Assembly: GCF_018603905.1 (NCBI RefSeq)
Contig: NZ_JAHFZZ010000008.1
Location: forward strand, 62,001-126,000
Origin: Nonomuraea sp. NEAU-A123
GTDB taxonomy: Bacteria > Actinomycetota > Actinomycetes > Streptosporangiales > Streptosporangiaceae
DNA length: 64,000 bases
Reading direction: 5' to 3'
In this document: positions 43,331 through 51,008 of the stretch, in pieces
Position numbering within the stretch: the first letter of the stretch is position 1
How the letters are laid out: each line of letters begins with the position of its first letter
Translations under genes and position numbers: made by a program
The notes under the pieces: model-generated
Databases searched by the model: none
What the model was told of the DNA's origin: nothing
The model's input: only the letters and a program-made list of their open reading frames with translations

Positions 43331-44487
43331 CTGACCCGGGCCAGGCGGTAGGAGGCGCCGTCGTTCCACAGGAGCCAGTCGCCCGCCGCGTACGCCACGC
43401 CCTGGAACTCGAACGACTGGCCGCTGCGCGGGTCGTAGACCAGGGACCGCCAGCCGCCGGGTATCTTGCCCGCGGTGTACACGATGAGCCGGTCACCCGC
43501 CGTGAGGCGCCCGCTCAGGTGGGGGTAGGTGTTCAGAGATCTTCCATCCGCCAGTTGCACGCGCCCGCTCCAGTCCATCTCCTCCGCCGGAGGTACGCGC
43601 GGGCCCTCGGTGACCCGCCAGTCGGCGCGGTCCGCCGTCCTGAGGACGCCGTCCACGACCCAGGCGAACGTGTCGCGGTTGGCCGCGCCCAGCCAGAGCT
43701 GCCACCGGTCCGCACCGGTCCGGACGTTCACCCCCTCGGGCAGCGGGCGCTCGGCGACCAGGGCCCCCGACTCGACGTCCACCTGGCGCAGGCCGTCGGC
43801 CTTGAAGGGGTCGACCACGAACAGGTCGGGATAGGAGAACGCGACCGCCTCTCCGGAGGCGCCGGGCACCGCGGCCCCCTTGGCGCAGCCCTTGGCCGTC
43901 CACGGCCGCAACGTGGTGTCGCTGCCGACGATCGTCCCTCCGCTGACCCACAGCGGAGTCCCGACCATGTTCTCCATGACCGTTGTGGTGCCGTTCTGGT
44001 CCCGGCAATAGAGGGGGGCGACGAAATTGGTCCCCGGCCATACGCGGACTCCCGGTCCGATGGCCGGCGCCGCGCCCGAGACCGCGTTCAGCGGGCGCAG
44101 CGGGCCGGCGCCTTCCGGTCCCGTCTCCCACAGGCCCTTCCCCGCCCTGCCCAGCACGGACCCGTCCTCGCCCACCGCCTCGGGAAAGAAGTCGCCGCCG
44201 TCCGACGTCTCCCCCGCGAAAGCGACCGAACCAGGGATGTCGACCAGGTCGCCGAACCCGTTGACGGAGTTGGCGACCGTCGTGCCCTGTCCGCCGACCT
44301 GCCGCCACGCCACCGGTACGGCCACCGCCAGCGCGACCGCGCAGGCCGCCGCGGCCAACGCCAGCGCCCGGCGTCGCCTCCGCCTGACCGCGACGCCCCG
44401 GTGGACGCGGTCGGCGAGATCCCCCGGCGGAACCGTCCTGCCGGGGTCGCCCAGCACGTCACGGAGCCGCGACTCCACGTCATCCAT
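43327..44487 (-). CDS. Membrane-anchored anti-sigma-like protein
   Basis: 386 residues: about 38 cytoplasmic residues (ESRLRDVLGDPGRTVPPGDLADRVHRG, Arg-rich before the membrane), one membrane helix (about 41-60), then a beta-rich extracytoplasmic domain of about 320 residues with repeated aromatic/Gly strands suggesting a propeller. The ATG lies inside the end of the sigma gene (8-base overlap), so the products are made together. It presumably holds or senses for the SigE-type sigma factor. The zinc-binding HxxxCxxC motif of classical anti-sigmas is absent. Confidence 0.8.
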   Translation of the reverse strand: MDDVESRLRDVLGDPGRTVPPGDLADRVHRGVAVRRRRRRALALAAAACAVALAVAVPVAWRQVGGQGTTVANSVNGFGDLVDIPGSVAFAGETSDGGDFFPEAVGEDGSVLGRAGKGLWETGPEGAGPLRPLNAVSGAAPAIGPGVRVWPGTNFVAPLYCRDQNGTTTVMENMVGTPLWVSGGTIVGSDTTLRPWTAKGCAKGAAVPGASGEAVAFSYPDLFVVDPFKADGLRQVDVESGALVAERPLPEGVNVRTGADRWQLWLGAANRDTFAWVVDGVLRTADRADWRVTEGPRVPPAEEMDWSGRVQLADGRSLNTYPHLSGRLTAGDRLIVYTAGKIPGGWRSLVYDPRSGQSFEFQGVAYAAGDWLLWNDGASYRLARVR

Positions 44488-44989
44488 GATCGACCTCCTG
44501 GTTGTCGAGAGTGGTGCGCAGCCTGGCGAGCGCCCGTGACGCCTGGCTCTTGACGGTGCCCGCGCTGCAGCCCAGCAGCCGGGCGATCTCCTTCTCGCTG
44601 CGCTCCTCGACGTAACCCAGCACGAGGACCGCGCGCATACGCGGGGGCAGTTCGGCGAGCCGCGCCCTGAGGCTCGCGTCGGCGAGCAGGCCTTCCAGCC
44701 CGCGGTCCTCCACGGCGGGCTCGGGCGGCTCGGCCACGGTGACCTCTCGCCGGGGACGCCGCCAGCGGTTGGTCATGATGCGCAGCATCGCCGTGCGGAC
44801 GTACCCCTCCGGGTCGTCCTTGCGGATGACCCGGCGCCAGTGCACCCCCGTCCTGGTCAACGCCTCCTGCACCAGGTCCTCGGCGTCGTGCCGGTCGCCG
44901 GTCAGGACCATGGCGTAGCGGTAGAGCGCCGCCAGCCGCGCGGCCACGAATGATTCGAACGACCTCTCGCCGTCCTGCGGATCCTCCAC
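44480..44989 (-). CDS. SigE-family ECF sigma-70 factor
   Basis: 169 residues if started at GTG 44989, the usual length for the family; the frame extends to another GTG at 45034. Region 2: SFVAARLAALYRYAMVLTGDRHDAEDLVQEAL; region 4: LPPRMRAVLVLGYVEERSEKEIARLLGCSAGTVKSQASRAL. This is the actinobacterial SigE group. It directs RNA polymerase to a small stress- or envelope-type regulon, controlled by the coupled membrane protein. Unlike the first module's sigma gene, it is intact. Confidence 0.92.
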   Translation of the reverse strand: MEDPQDGERSFESFVAARLAALYRYAMVLTGDRHDAEDLVQEALTRTGVHWRRVIRKDDPEGYVRTAMLRIMTNRWRRPRREVTVAEPPEPAVEDRGLEGLLADASLRARLAELPPRMRAVLVLGYVEERSEKEIARLLGCSAGTVKSQASRALARLRTTLDNQEVDHG

Positions 44990-45162
44990 CCCTACAAGGA
45001 CACATGAGGAGGGCAGAAGGTTGCGTCTGCCCACGAGTTTCTCAATTCACCATGAAGCTTAAATGCGGCGCAATATTAAAAAGACGTCCTTCCGGCCAAT
45101 CGGTTTTCCAGAAGCTGATAAATTCCGTGCCATCGCTTCGGACCAGGAAATAGGAGAGAACA

Positions 45163-45534
45163 ATGAAGCTCACTCGCCGCACCATTACCGCCGCCCTTTC
45201 CTCGCTGGCCGCGGCCGGCGGCCTGCTGGCCTTCGGCGCTCCCGCCGAGGCCGCGTCCCAGTGCACTTCGACGGGCGCGGGTTATTTGTGCGTCAATGTG
45301 GACCCGCGCGGATACGACGCCTCCTACCAGAAGACCTCCGGCGACACGGCGCACGTGGACTTCAATCTCGTCTGCGCCAACGGGCGCTGGTTCGGCGACG
45401 AGGGCTCGTTCTACATCTCGGCCGGCGAGACCCGGACCTACACCTTCGCGGTCGGCTCCCAGGGCAGCTGCTTCCTGAAGCTGATCGACATGCGGACCGG
45501 AGCGACCTGGCAGACGCCCAGCATCAGCCGGTGA
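45163..45534 (+). CDS. Small secreted protein of unknown function
   Basis: 123 residues with a clear signal peptide (about 1-31, ending PAEAAS) and AGGAGA before the ATG. The mature part of about 92 residues has four cysteines (QCTS, LCVN, VCAN, SCFL), enough for two disulfides, and looks all-beta (YTFAVGSQGSCFLKLIDM). I do not recognise a family. The upstream 130 bases are AT-richer than average and probably hold its promoter. A strong hairpin follows 110 bases after the stop. Confidence 0.75.
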   Translation: MKLTRRTITAALSSLAAAGGLLAFGAPAEAASQCTSTGAGYLCVNVDPRGYDASYQKTSGDTAHVDFNLVCANGRWFGDEGSFYISAGETRTYTFAVGSQGSCFLKLIDMRTGATWQTPSISR

Positions 45535-45643
45535 TCCGCCGCCCCGGTTGACAGCCTCGCCTACCAACGTAGATCGTTTCCAGTGAAGATCCCCGAGACT
45601 CTGGAAGCGCGATGAGGTTGATCAACGGCGGCGGTGCTCTCGT

Positions 45644-45678
45644 GGCGGTGGCGGGCGCCTCATGGGCCCGCCACCGCC
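45644..45678 (+). terminator. Strong 13-bp stem-loop
   Basis: GGCGGTGGCGGGC (45644-45656) and GCCCGCCACCGCC (45666-45678) pair perfectly around a 9-base loop. It lies in the 511-base gap between the small secreted protein and the polysaccharide block and insulates the two. The rest of 45679-45853 shows nothing I recognise. Confidence 0.75.
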
Positions 45679-45853
45679 GCCTGCCGGAGCGGTGCTCTCC
45701 GGTGGGCGGTGGCAGCCGCCCCGGGCACCCACCGTGACGTCACGACCGCGGGCGATCGGGACGTCCGATTATTCGCAACGCAGGCGAGCGGTCACCGAAT
45801 GGAGGCGGGTCGAGAAACTCCTGCCCGACCGGCCAATGTTTACGAAGGATGTC

Positions 45854-45883
45854 TTGACGCTGGCGAGCAGCCGGACATAGCAT
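45854..45883 (+). promoter_or_regulatory. Candidate promoter of the polysaccharide block
   Basis: TTGACG (45854-45859) and TAGCAT (45878-45883) with an 18-base spacer. Transcription would start near 45890, leaving about 95 bases of leader RNA before the ribosome site at 45986. It is the best promoter-like pair in the gap, judged by eye. Confidence 0.5.
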
Positions 45884-45917
45884 CGCCCCGAAATCAAAAA
45901 GCGGGGGACATTAACAT

Positions 45918-45979
45918 CTTACGCAGCACGGCTCGGCGCATTACCAAAAGTAAAGGCGGCCGGCGTTCCGCTGCGTAAG
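45918..45979 (+). promoter_or_regulatory. Leader RNA with long-range 10-bp stem
   Basis: CTTACGCAGC (45918-45927) pairs perfectly with GCTGCGTAAG (45970-45979). The 42 bases between can form a further stem from CGGCT and GGCCG. The outer stem closes six bases before the AGGAGG ribosome site (45986-45991), a position from which folding could control translation. It matches no riboswitch consensus that I know. Confidence 0.55.
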
Positions 45980-45998
45980 TAAAGCAGGAGGATTCACC

Positions 45999-46049
45999 TT
46001 GTCTTGTTCGGGCGCCCTGACCGGGCAAGTTCCTGAGCTGCGCTTATGA
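45999..46049 (+). CDS. 16-codon leader ORF ending in TTA, coupled to the UXS gene
   Basis: AGGAGG at 45986-45991 is the strongest ribosome site in the region, but the UXS ATG at 46046 is too far away to use it. Seven bases after AGGAGG a TTG opens the 16-residue frame MSCSGALTGQVPELRL. It ends TTA-TGA, the TGA overlapping the UXS start as ATGA, and the UXS gene has no ribosome site of its own. Ribosomes finishing the leader would therefore re-initiate on UXS. The last sense codon is TTA, read by the scarce bldA-type tRNA in actinomycetes (family knowledge). Confidence 0.65.
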   Translation: MSCSGALTGQVPELRL

Positions 46050-47050
46050 GCCGTCCCACCGTGGCCATTACCGGTGGCGCCGGATTTCTCGGCTCGCATC
46101 TATGTGAACGGTTTCTGGCCGAAGGTCATCAGGTCGTCTGCGTAGACAACTTTCTCACCGGATCGCTGGCCAACGTCGAGCACCTCATGGCCGAGGAACG
46201 CTTCCGGCTGGTCCGCGCCGACGTGTCGCTGCACCTCGTCATCCCCGGCGACCTGGACGCCGTCCTGCACTTCGCCTCCCCCGCCTCGCCGACGGACTAC
46301 CTGCGGCTGCCGATCGACACGCTGCGCGTCGGCTCCAACGGCACGTTCAACGCGCTCGAGCTGGCCAAGGAGAAGGGCGCGCGGTTCGTGCTCGCCTCGA
46401 CCTCGGAGACGTACGGCGACCCGCTGGTCCATCCACAACCGGAGACCTACTGGGGCAACGTCAACCCGGTGGGACCACGCGGGGTCTACGACGAGGCCAA
46501 GCGGTTCGCCGAGGCCACGACCATGGCCTACCGCCGTGCTCACGGCGTCGACACGGCGATCCTGCGGATCTTCAATACGTTCGGGCCCCGGATGCGGCCG
46601 TTCGACGGGCGGGCGATCCCCACGTTCGTCCGCCAGGCGCTGCTCGGCGAGCCGATCACGGTCACCGGTGACGGCAGCCAGACCAGGTCCATCTGCTACG
46701 TGGACGACCTGGTCGAGGGGATCGTCCGGCTGTGCAACTCGGACCTGGACGGCCCGGTCAACATCGGCAACCCGCACGAGCTGTCCGTGCTCGCGCTGGC
46801 CGAGTGGATCAGGCAGCTCACCGGCTCCACGTCGGAGATCGAGTTCACGCCGCGGCCCCAGGACGACCCGAGCGTGCGCCGCCCCGACATCACGCTGGCC
46901 AGGACCCGGCTGGGCTGGGAGCCGCGGACGCCGATCGAGGAAGGGCTGCTGCACACCATCGCCTGGTTCCGCCGGCACCCGCAGTCGTGGCGCGCCAAAG
47001 ACCCGAAAACGGCCAACGGCCACGCCGGCCTGACCACCGCGGCGACCTGA
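46046..47050 (+). CDS. UDP-glucuronate decarboxylase-like SDR (UXS type)
   Basis: 334 residues, extended SDR. NAD motif GGAGFLGSHL at about 10-19; substrate signature HFASPASPTDYLRLPIDTLRVG; catalytic Ser/Thr in STSETYGDP and YxxxK in VYDEAKRFAE, within the UXS-specific stretch ETYWGNVNPVGPRG. It would convert UDP-glucuronate to UDP-xylose in the cytoplasm, the first committed step of this nine-gene block. Translation appears coupled to the leader ORF. The next gene starts at the base after its stop. Confidence 0.9.
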   Translation: MSRPTVAITGGAGFLGSHLCERFLAEGHQVVCVDNFLTGSLANVEHLMAEERFRLVRADVSLHLVIPGDLDAVLHFASPASPTDYLRLPIDTLRVGSNGTFNALELAKEKGARFVLASTSETYGDPLVHPQPETYWGNVNPVGPRGVYDEAKRFAEATTMAYRRAHGVDTAILRIFNTFGPRMRPFDGRAIPTFVRQALLGEPITVTGDGSQTRSICYVDDLVEGIVRLCNSDLDGPVNIGNPHELSVLALAEWIRQLTGSTSEIEFTPRPQDDPSVRRPDITLARTRLGWEPRTPIEEGLLHTIAWFRRHPQSWRAKDPKTANGHAGLTTAAT

Positions 47051-47413
47051 ATGGAATTCTCACAAGCGCTCGCCGCGCATTTGCGCGCGATAGAAACGCG
47101 TGACCTGGACGGGTTTCTGGCCACCGTCCATCCGGACGCCTCGGTCATTCTGCCCAACGGAAAACTGCTGACCGGAAAGGACGCGATCGGCGAGTTCCAC
47201 ACCGCCTGGTTCCGCGACCCGGATTGGTCGCTCCGGCCGACGGTCATCCGGACGGAGACCTTCGGCGAATCAGCATTCGTGGTGCTGTCCGTCGCGTACG
47301 CCGATCTGGATTCCGAAGGCCGGCCGTACGAGAAGTCCTATTACCTCACGCTGTACTTCGCGCGAATCGACGGACGGTGGCTGCTCGTGCACGACCAGAA
47401 CACCTTCAGCTGA
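47051..47413 (+). CDS. SnoaL/NTF2-like protein
   Basis: 120 residues forming one NTF2-like cone: N-terminal helix FSQALAAHLRAIETRDLDGFLATVHPDASVILPNG, then DAIGEFHTAWF and strands ending RWLLVHDQNTF. The family includes small hydrolases, isomerases and binding proteins; no catalytic set is decisive here. It has no signal peptide. Its ATG directly follows the UXS stop and its stop lies 13 bases before the next start, so it belongs to the block. A role on an activated sugar or acyl intermediate is a guess. Confidence 0.8.
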   Translation: MEFSQALAAHLRAIETRDLDGFLATVHPDASVILPNGKLLTGKDAIGEFHTAWFRDPDWSLRPTVIRTETFGESAFVVLSVAYADLDSEGRPYEKSYYLTLYFARIDGRWLLVHDQNTFS

Positions 47414-47426
47414 ACGAGGTGGCCCC

Positions 47427-48779
47427 CTGAGCAGGCTTCGATCCACGATCAATCTCGCGCCGGTCGCCTACCATCTGGCCCGGATCCGGCGGCGGGAGCG
47501 CCTCGGCCACGCCGAGCAACTGGAGATCCAGGCAGGGCTGTTACGCACCCTGGTACGCCACGCCTACGAGAACGTCCCCCACTACCGGCGGCTCCTCGAC
47601 CCGGCTCTGGTCCGGCGATTACAGAGCGCCCGTGACCTGGCCGGCTTCCCCGTGCTGGACCGCATGGACCTGCACGGCAAGGCCGGCGACGAACTGCTCG
47701 CGACCGGCTTCACCGCCGAGAACACCCGCGCGGCCACGACCAGCGGCTCCTCCGGCATCCCGATCACGATCCGCAACTCGGAACGGGATCTCGGCTACCT
47801 GCGCGCGACCTACCTCCAGGACATGCTGTCCAACGGGCTGCGCCCCACCGACCGGATCGCCTACTTCCGGGTCAACCCCTTCCTGCGTCATCCGCTGGAG
47901 CGGTTCGGCGTGCTGCGGAACTTCCACATACCGACGAGCCGCTCGCTGGACGAGCAGGTGGCGGCGTTCCTGGCGGCCCGGCCGACCTTCCTGATCGGAT
48001 TCCCCAACGTCATCCGCAGCGTCGTCGACGAGTTGCGGCGGCGCGGCGTCGAACACCGGGGCGTCCGGACCGTGCTGTTCGGCGGCGAACGGCTGTCGCC
48101 GACCGCGCGGGCGCACATCCTCGACTACTTCGGCGCGGCCCACCGGGAGGTGTACGCCTCCGTCGAGGTCTTCACCATCGCCCGCACCTGCCCGCGAGGG
48201 GCGCTGCACCTGCGGTCGGCCGATCTGGTGGTGGAGGTCGAGCACGAGGACGGGACCGTCTCGGTGGAGGACGGCGAGGGTGACATCCTCATCACCCGCC
48301 TGCACAGCGAGGCGATGCCGTTGATCCGCTACCGGCTCGGCGACCGGGTCCGGATCGGGCCGAACGACTGCCCGTGCGGGGTGGCGCGGACCCCGATCGT
48401 GCGGGAGGTGATCGGCCGCAGCCAGGACCGGATCGCCGGCGCCGACGGCAGGCGCTACTACGGCGACTTCATCACCTACGCCGTGCAGGACTTCGCCGAG
48501 GTGAGCCGGATGCAACTGGTCCAGCACCGGTCGGGGTCCGTCGAGGTGCGGGTGGTGCTGGCGCACGACGCCCGTCCCGGCATGACCGCCGACATCCGGG
48601 ACTCGGTCCTGCGCGTGGCACCCGACCTCGAGGTCACCGTCCTGGCGGTCCAGGAGATCGCCCCGGAGCCCAACGGCAAGATCAAGATCGTCAAGGTGCT
48701 CGATCCCTCCGGGGATCCCGCGCCGCCGGACGTGCCGCCAGACAAGCCGATGGAGAAAGGGGCTGTGGCGGATGTCTGA
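47427..48779 (+). CDS. CapK/PaaK-like adenylate-forming enzyme 1, probable CTG start
   Basis: 450 residues. ATP-binding loop TTSGSSGIPITI, then the PaaK-like core (RYRLGDRVRIGPNDCPCGVARTPIVREVIGRSQDRI with CxC) and a C-terminal ACT-like subdomain (PEPNGKIKIVKVL). CapK proteins activate a carboxylate as acyl-AMP. The homologous region clearly extends upstream of the first GTG (47652), with no ATG, GTG or TTG available; CTG 47427 after ACGAGGTGG gives a length equal to the paralogue at 51700. Two TTA codons (47541, 47619) lie in this N-terminal part. It overlaps the next gene by 8 bases. Confidence 0.85.
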   Translation: MSRLRSTINLAPVAYHLARIRRRERLGHAEQLEIQAGLLRTLVRHAYENVPHYRRLLDPALVRRLQSARDLAGFPVLDRMDLHGKAGDELLATGFTAENTRAATTSGSSGIPITIRNSERDLGYLRATYLQDMLSNGLRPTDRIAYFRVNPFLRHPLERFGVLRNFHIPTSRSLDEQVAAFLAARPTFLIGFPNVIRSVVDELRRRGVEHRGVRTVLFGGERLSPTARAHILDYFGAAHREVYASVEVFTIARTCPRGALHLRSADLVVEVEHEDGTVSVEDGEGDILITRLHSEAMPLIRYRLGDRVRIGPNDCPCGVARTPIVREVIGRSQDRIAGADGRRYYGDFITYAVQDFAEVSRMQLVQHRSGSVEVRVVLAHDARPGMTADIRDSVLRVAPDLEVTVLAVQEIAPEPNGKIKIVKVLDPSGDPAPPDVPPDKPMEKGAVADV

Positions 48780-49803
48780 TTCCTCTCTGCGGGAGAAGCC
48801 ACCGATCACGAAACCGGCGGACCGGCCACGGCCGGGCATCACCGCCATGATCCCGTGCTACAACGAGATCGCCTGCGTCGAGCGGGCGTACCAGGAGATC
48901 CGGTCCGAACTGGCCGCCTACGACGACGTCGAGCTGCTCTTCGTCGACGACGGGAGCACGGACGGCACCCTTGAGGCGATCAAGGGCTTCGCCGCCGCGG
49001 ATCCCCGGGTGAAGTACCTCTCCTTCGCCCGCAACTTCGGGCTGGAGGCGGCGTTCTCCGCCGGGTTCAAGTACGCCTCGAAGCCGTGGACCGTGCAGTT
49101 CGACGCCGATCTCCAGTCACCGCCGGAAGAGATGCACCGCCTGGTGGACAAGGCGCTCGAAGGGTACGACGTGGTGTTCGCGGTCCGCGAGAACCGGCAG
49201 GATCCCTGGTACCGGCGGCTCGGCACGCGCGGCCATCAGACGATCGCCCGCCGCTGGCTGGGCATCGAGCTGCCGGCCGGCGCGTCGGTGTTCCGCATCG
49301 TCAAGACCAGCGTGGCGCGCAAGGTGGTGGACAGCCGGCTCTCCACGCCGTACTTCATCGCCACCGCGCCGCTGCTCGGCGCCCGTTACACCACGCTGCC
49401 CACCGCGCACCGCCCGCGCGTCGACGGCCAGGGCAAGTGGAACCTGCGCAAGCTGGTCTCCCATGCCGTCGAGCTCTTCGTCGGGTTCTCCTTCCGGCCG
49501 CTGGTGTGGCTGAGCGCGCTGGCCGCCATCGTGGTCGTGGCGGGGGTGGCGGTCCTGGCGCTGGCGCTGGCGGGCCGGTTCGGCCCGACCGAGCTGGCGG
49601 AGGCCAGCCTGGTCACCGGCCTGCTCACGCTCGTCACGCTCGCGGTGGTCGCCCGCTACCTCGTACGGATGATGCGCGTGCAGGCGATCGGCATGCCCCG
49701 CTACCAGATCAGGGAGGCCAACATCCCGATCCGGGCGGACGAGGCCCTGTACGGCTACGAGACCCCCTATGTCGTCACCGAGGTATGGGAGAACGCCACA
49801 TGA
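48772..49803 (+). CDS. GT2 polyprenyl-phosphate glycosyltransferase, ArnC-like
   Basis: 343 residues. GT-A domain about 20-235: MIPCYNEIACVERAY, FVDDGSTDGT, metal site DADLQSPPEEMHRLVDKALEG, and VFAVRENRQDPWYRR, closely like ArnC/DPM synthases. Two membrane helices (about 240-265, 275-300) anchor it. ArnC-type enzymes move a pentose from UDP-sugar to undecaprenyl phosphate on the cytoplasmic face. With UXS in the same operon, UDP-xylose or its epimer is the natural donor (inference). Its stop overlaps the ATP-grasp start (ATGA). Confidence 0.9.
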   Translation: MSDSSLREKPPITKPADRPRPGITAMIPCYNEIACVERAYQEIRSELAAYDDVELLFVDDGSTDGTLEAIKGFAAADPRVKYLSFARNFGLEAAFSAGFKYASKPWTVQFDADLQSPPEEMHRLVDKALEGYDVVFAVRENRQDPWYRRLGTRGHQTIARRWLGIELPAGASVFRIVKTSVARKVVDSRLSTPYFIATAPLLGARYTTLPTAHRPRVDGQGKWNLRKLVSHAVELFVGFSFRPLVWLSALAAIVVVAGVAVLALALAGRFGPTELAEASLVTGLLTLVTLAVVARYLVRMMRVQAIGMPRYQIREANIPIRADEALYGYETPYVVTEVWENAT

Positions 49804-51008
49804 GGAACCTCATCGTGCTCGGCGGCGGCGAGGACCAGATTCCCGCCTACCGCGAGGGCCGCCGGCTCGGCTACCGGGTGATCGGCGTGGACCAGCGCCC
49901 GGACGCCCTCGGCGCCGCGGAGGCGGATCACTTCCTCTGCATGACCAGCCGGGATCCGGAGGGGATCGCCCAGGCGCTCGGCCCGATCGACGTGGCGGCC
50001 GTCATCTCGCCAGCCAGCGACGCGGCCCAGGAGGCGGTCGCCGAGCTGAGCCGCGTCTACCGCACCGCCCACCAGCCCGCCCCGGACGCGCTGCGCTGCT
50101 CGGTGGACAAGGGGTTCTTCCGTGACGTGGTCGGCCGTCTCGGCCTGCCCACCTACCGCCACGCCCAGCACGACAGCATCGACGAGCTCACCGAGGCGGC
50201 GGCCCGCCTGGGCTATCCGCTGATCGTCAAGCCGGCCGACTCCTCGGGCAGCAAGGGCATCACCGTGCTCGACGACCCCGCCGGGCTGATGGGCGCCATC
50301 GAGCACGCCTGGAAGCACTCCTTCTCCCGGCAGGTGATCGTCGAAGAGCTGGTGGCCGGGCGGCACTGCGCCGTGGAGTCCTTCTTCGCCGACGGCGAAC
50401 TGGCCTTCATGGCGGTCACCGACCGCGTCATCACCGGGCCGCCGGCGATGATCAGCCTGTCCCACATCGTCCCCGCCGACCTCGACGACGACGTCCACGC
50501 GCGGCTGAGCGAGGCGGTCAGCGCGATCTGCGCGGCGGTCGGTCACCGGCAGGGGCCGGTGAACTTCGACTTCGTGCTCACGCCCGGCGGCGACATCTGC
50601 TTCATCGAGATGGGCGCCAGGCTGGGCGGCAACGGCATGCCGCTGATGGTCCAGCACGCGTTCGGCCTGAACACCGTCGAGGCGGCCATCCGGCTGGCCC
50701 TGGGCGAGCCGCTGCGCATCAACGTCTCCTGCCGCAGGACGGCCGTGCTGCGGATCCTGGCCGCCGACGTCGACGGCGTGCTCACCGCGATCGAGGGCCT
50801 CGAGGAGCTCCGGCGGATGCCCGAGGTCGTCGACGTCCAGGTGTTCAAGACGGTGGGCGAGCACGTACGCGCCTACACGCAGGCAGGCAACAAGCTCGGC
50901 TACCTGGTCATGGTGGCCGACACGCGCGAGCAGCTGGAATCCGCTCTGGATGAAGCGCTGCGCACCCTCCGGTTCGTGATCGAGCCTGATACGGAAGGTT
51001 CAGAATGA
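49800..51008 (+). CDS. ATP-grasp ligase
   Basis: 402 residues. A Rossmann-like N-terminus (NLIVLGGGEDQIPAYREGRRLG) is followed by the ATP-grasp fold: PLIVKPADSSGSKGITVL (nucleotide-binding Lys and flexible loop), VIVEELVAGRHCAVESFF and the metal-binding FDFVLTPGGDICFIEMGARLGGNG. The carbamoyl-phosphate-synthase-like group ligates a carboxylate to an amine through an acyl-phosphate. In this block it probably attaches an amino acid or amine to the sugar-linked product. ATGA overlaps at both ends. Confidence 0.9.
   Translation: MRNLIVLGGGEDQIPAYREGRRLGYRVIGVDQRPDALGAAEADHFLCMTSRDPEGIAQALGPIDVAAVISPASDAAQEAVAELSRVYRTAHQPAPDALRCSVDKGFFRDVVGRLGLPTYRHAQHDSIDELTEAAARLGYPLIVKPADSSGSKGITVLDDPAGLMGAIEHAWKHSFSRQVIVEELVAGRHCAVESFFADGELAFMAVTDRVITGPPAMISLSHIVPADLDDDVHARLSEAVSAICAAVGHRQGPVNFDFVLTPGGDICFIEMGARLGGNGMPLMVQHAFGLNTVEAAIRLALGEPLRINVSCRRTAVLRILAADVDGVLTAIEGLEELRRMPEVVDVQVFKTVGEHVRAYTQAGNKLGYLVMVADTREQLESALDEALRTLRFVIEPDTEGSE

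Noticed and set aside
45890..45985. Known riboswitch (c-di-GMP, c-di-AMP or cobalamin) before the glycan block
   Set aside because: The stem is clear, but I could not match the conserved cores of these classes; it is kept as an unclassified leader structure.
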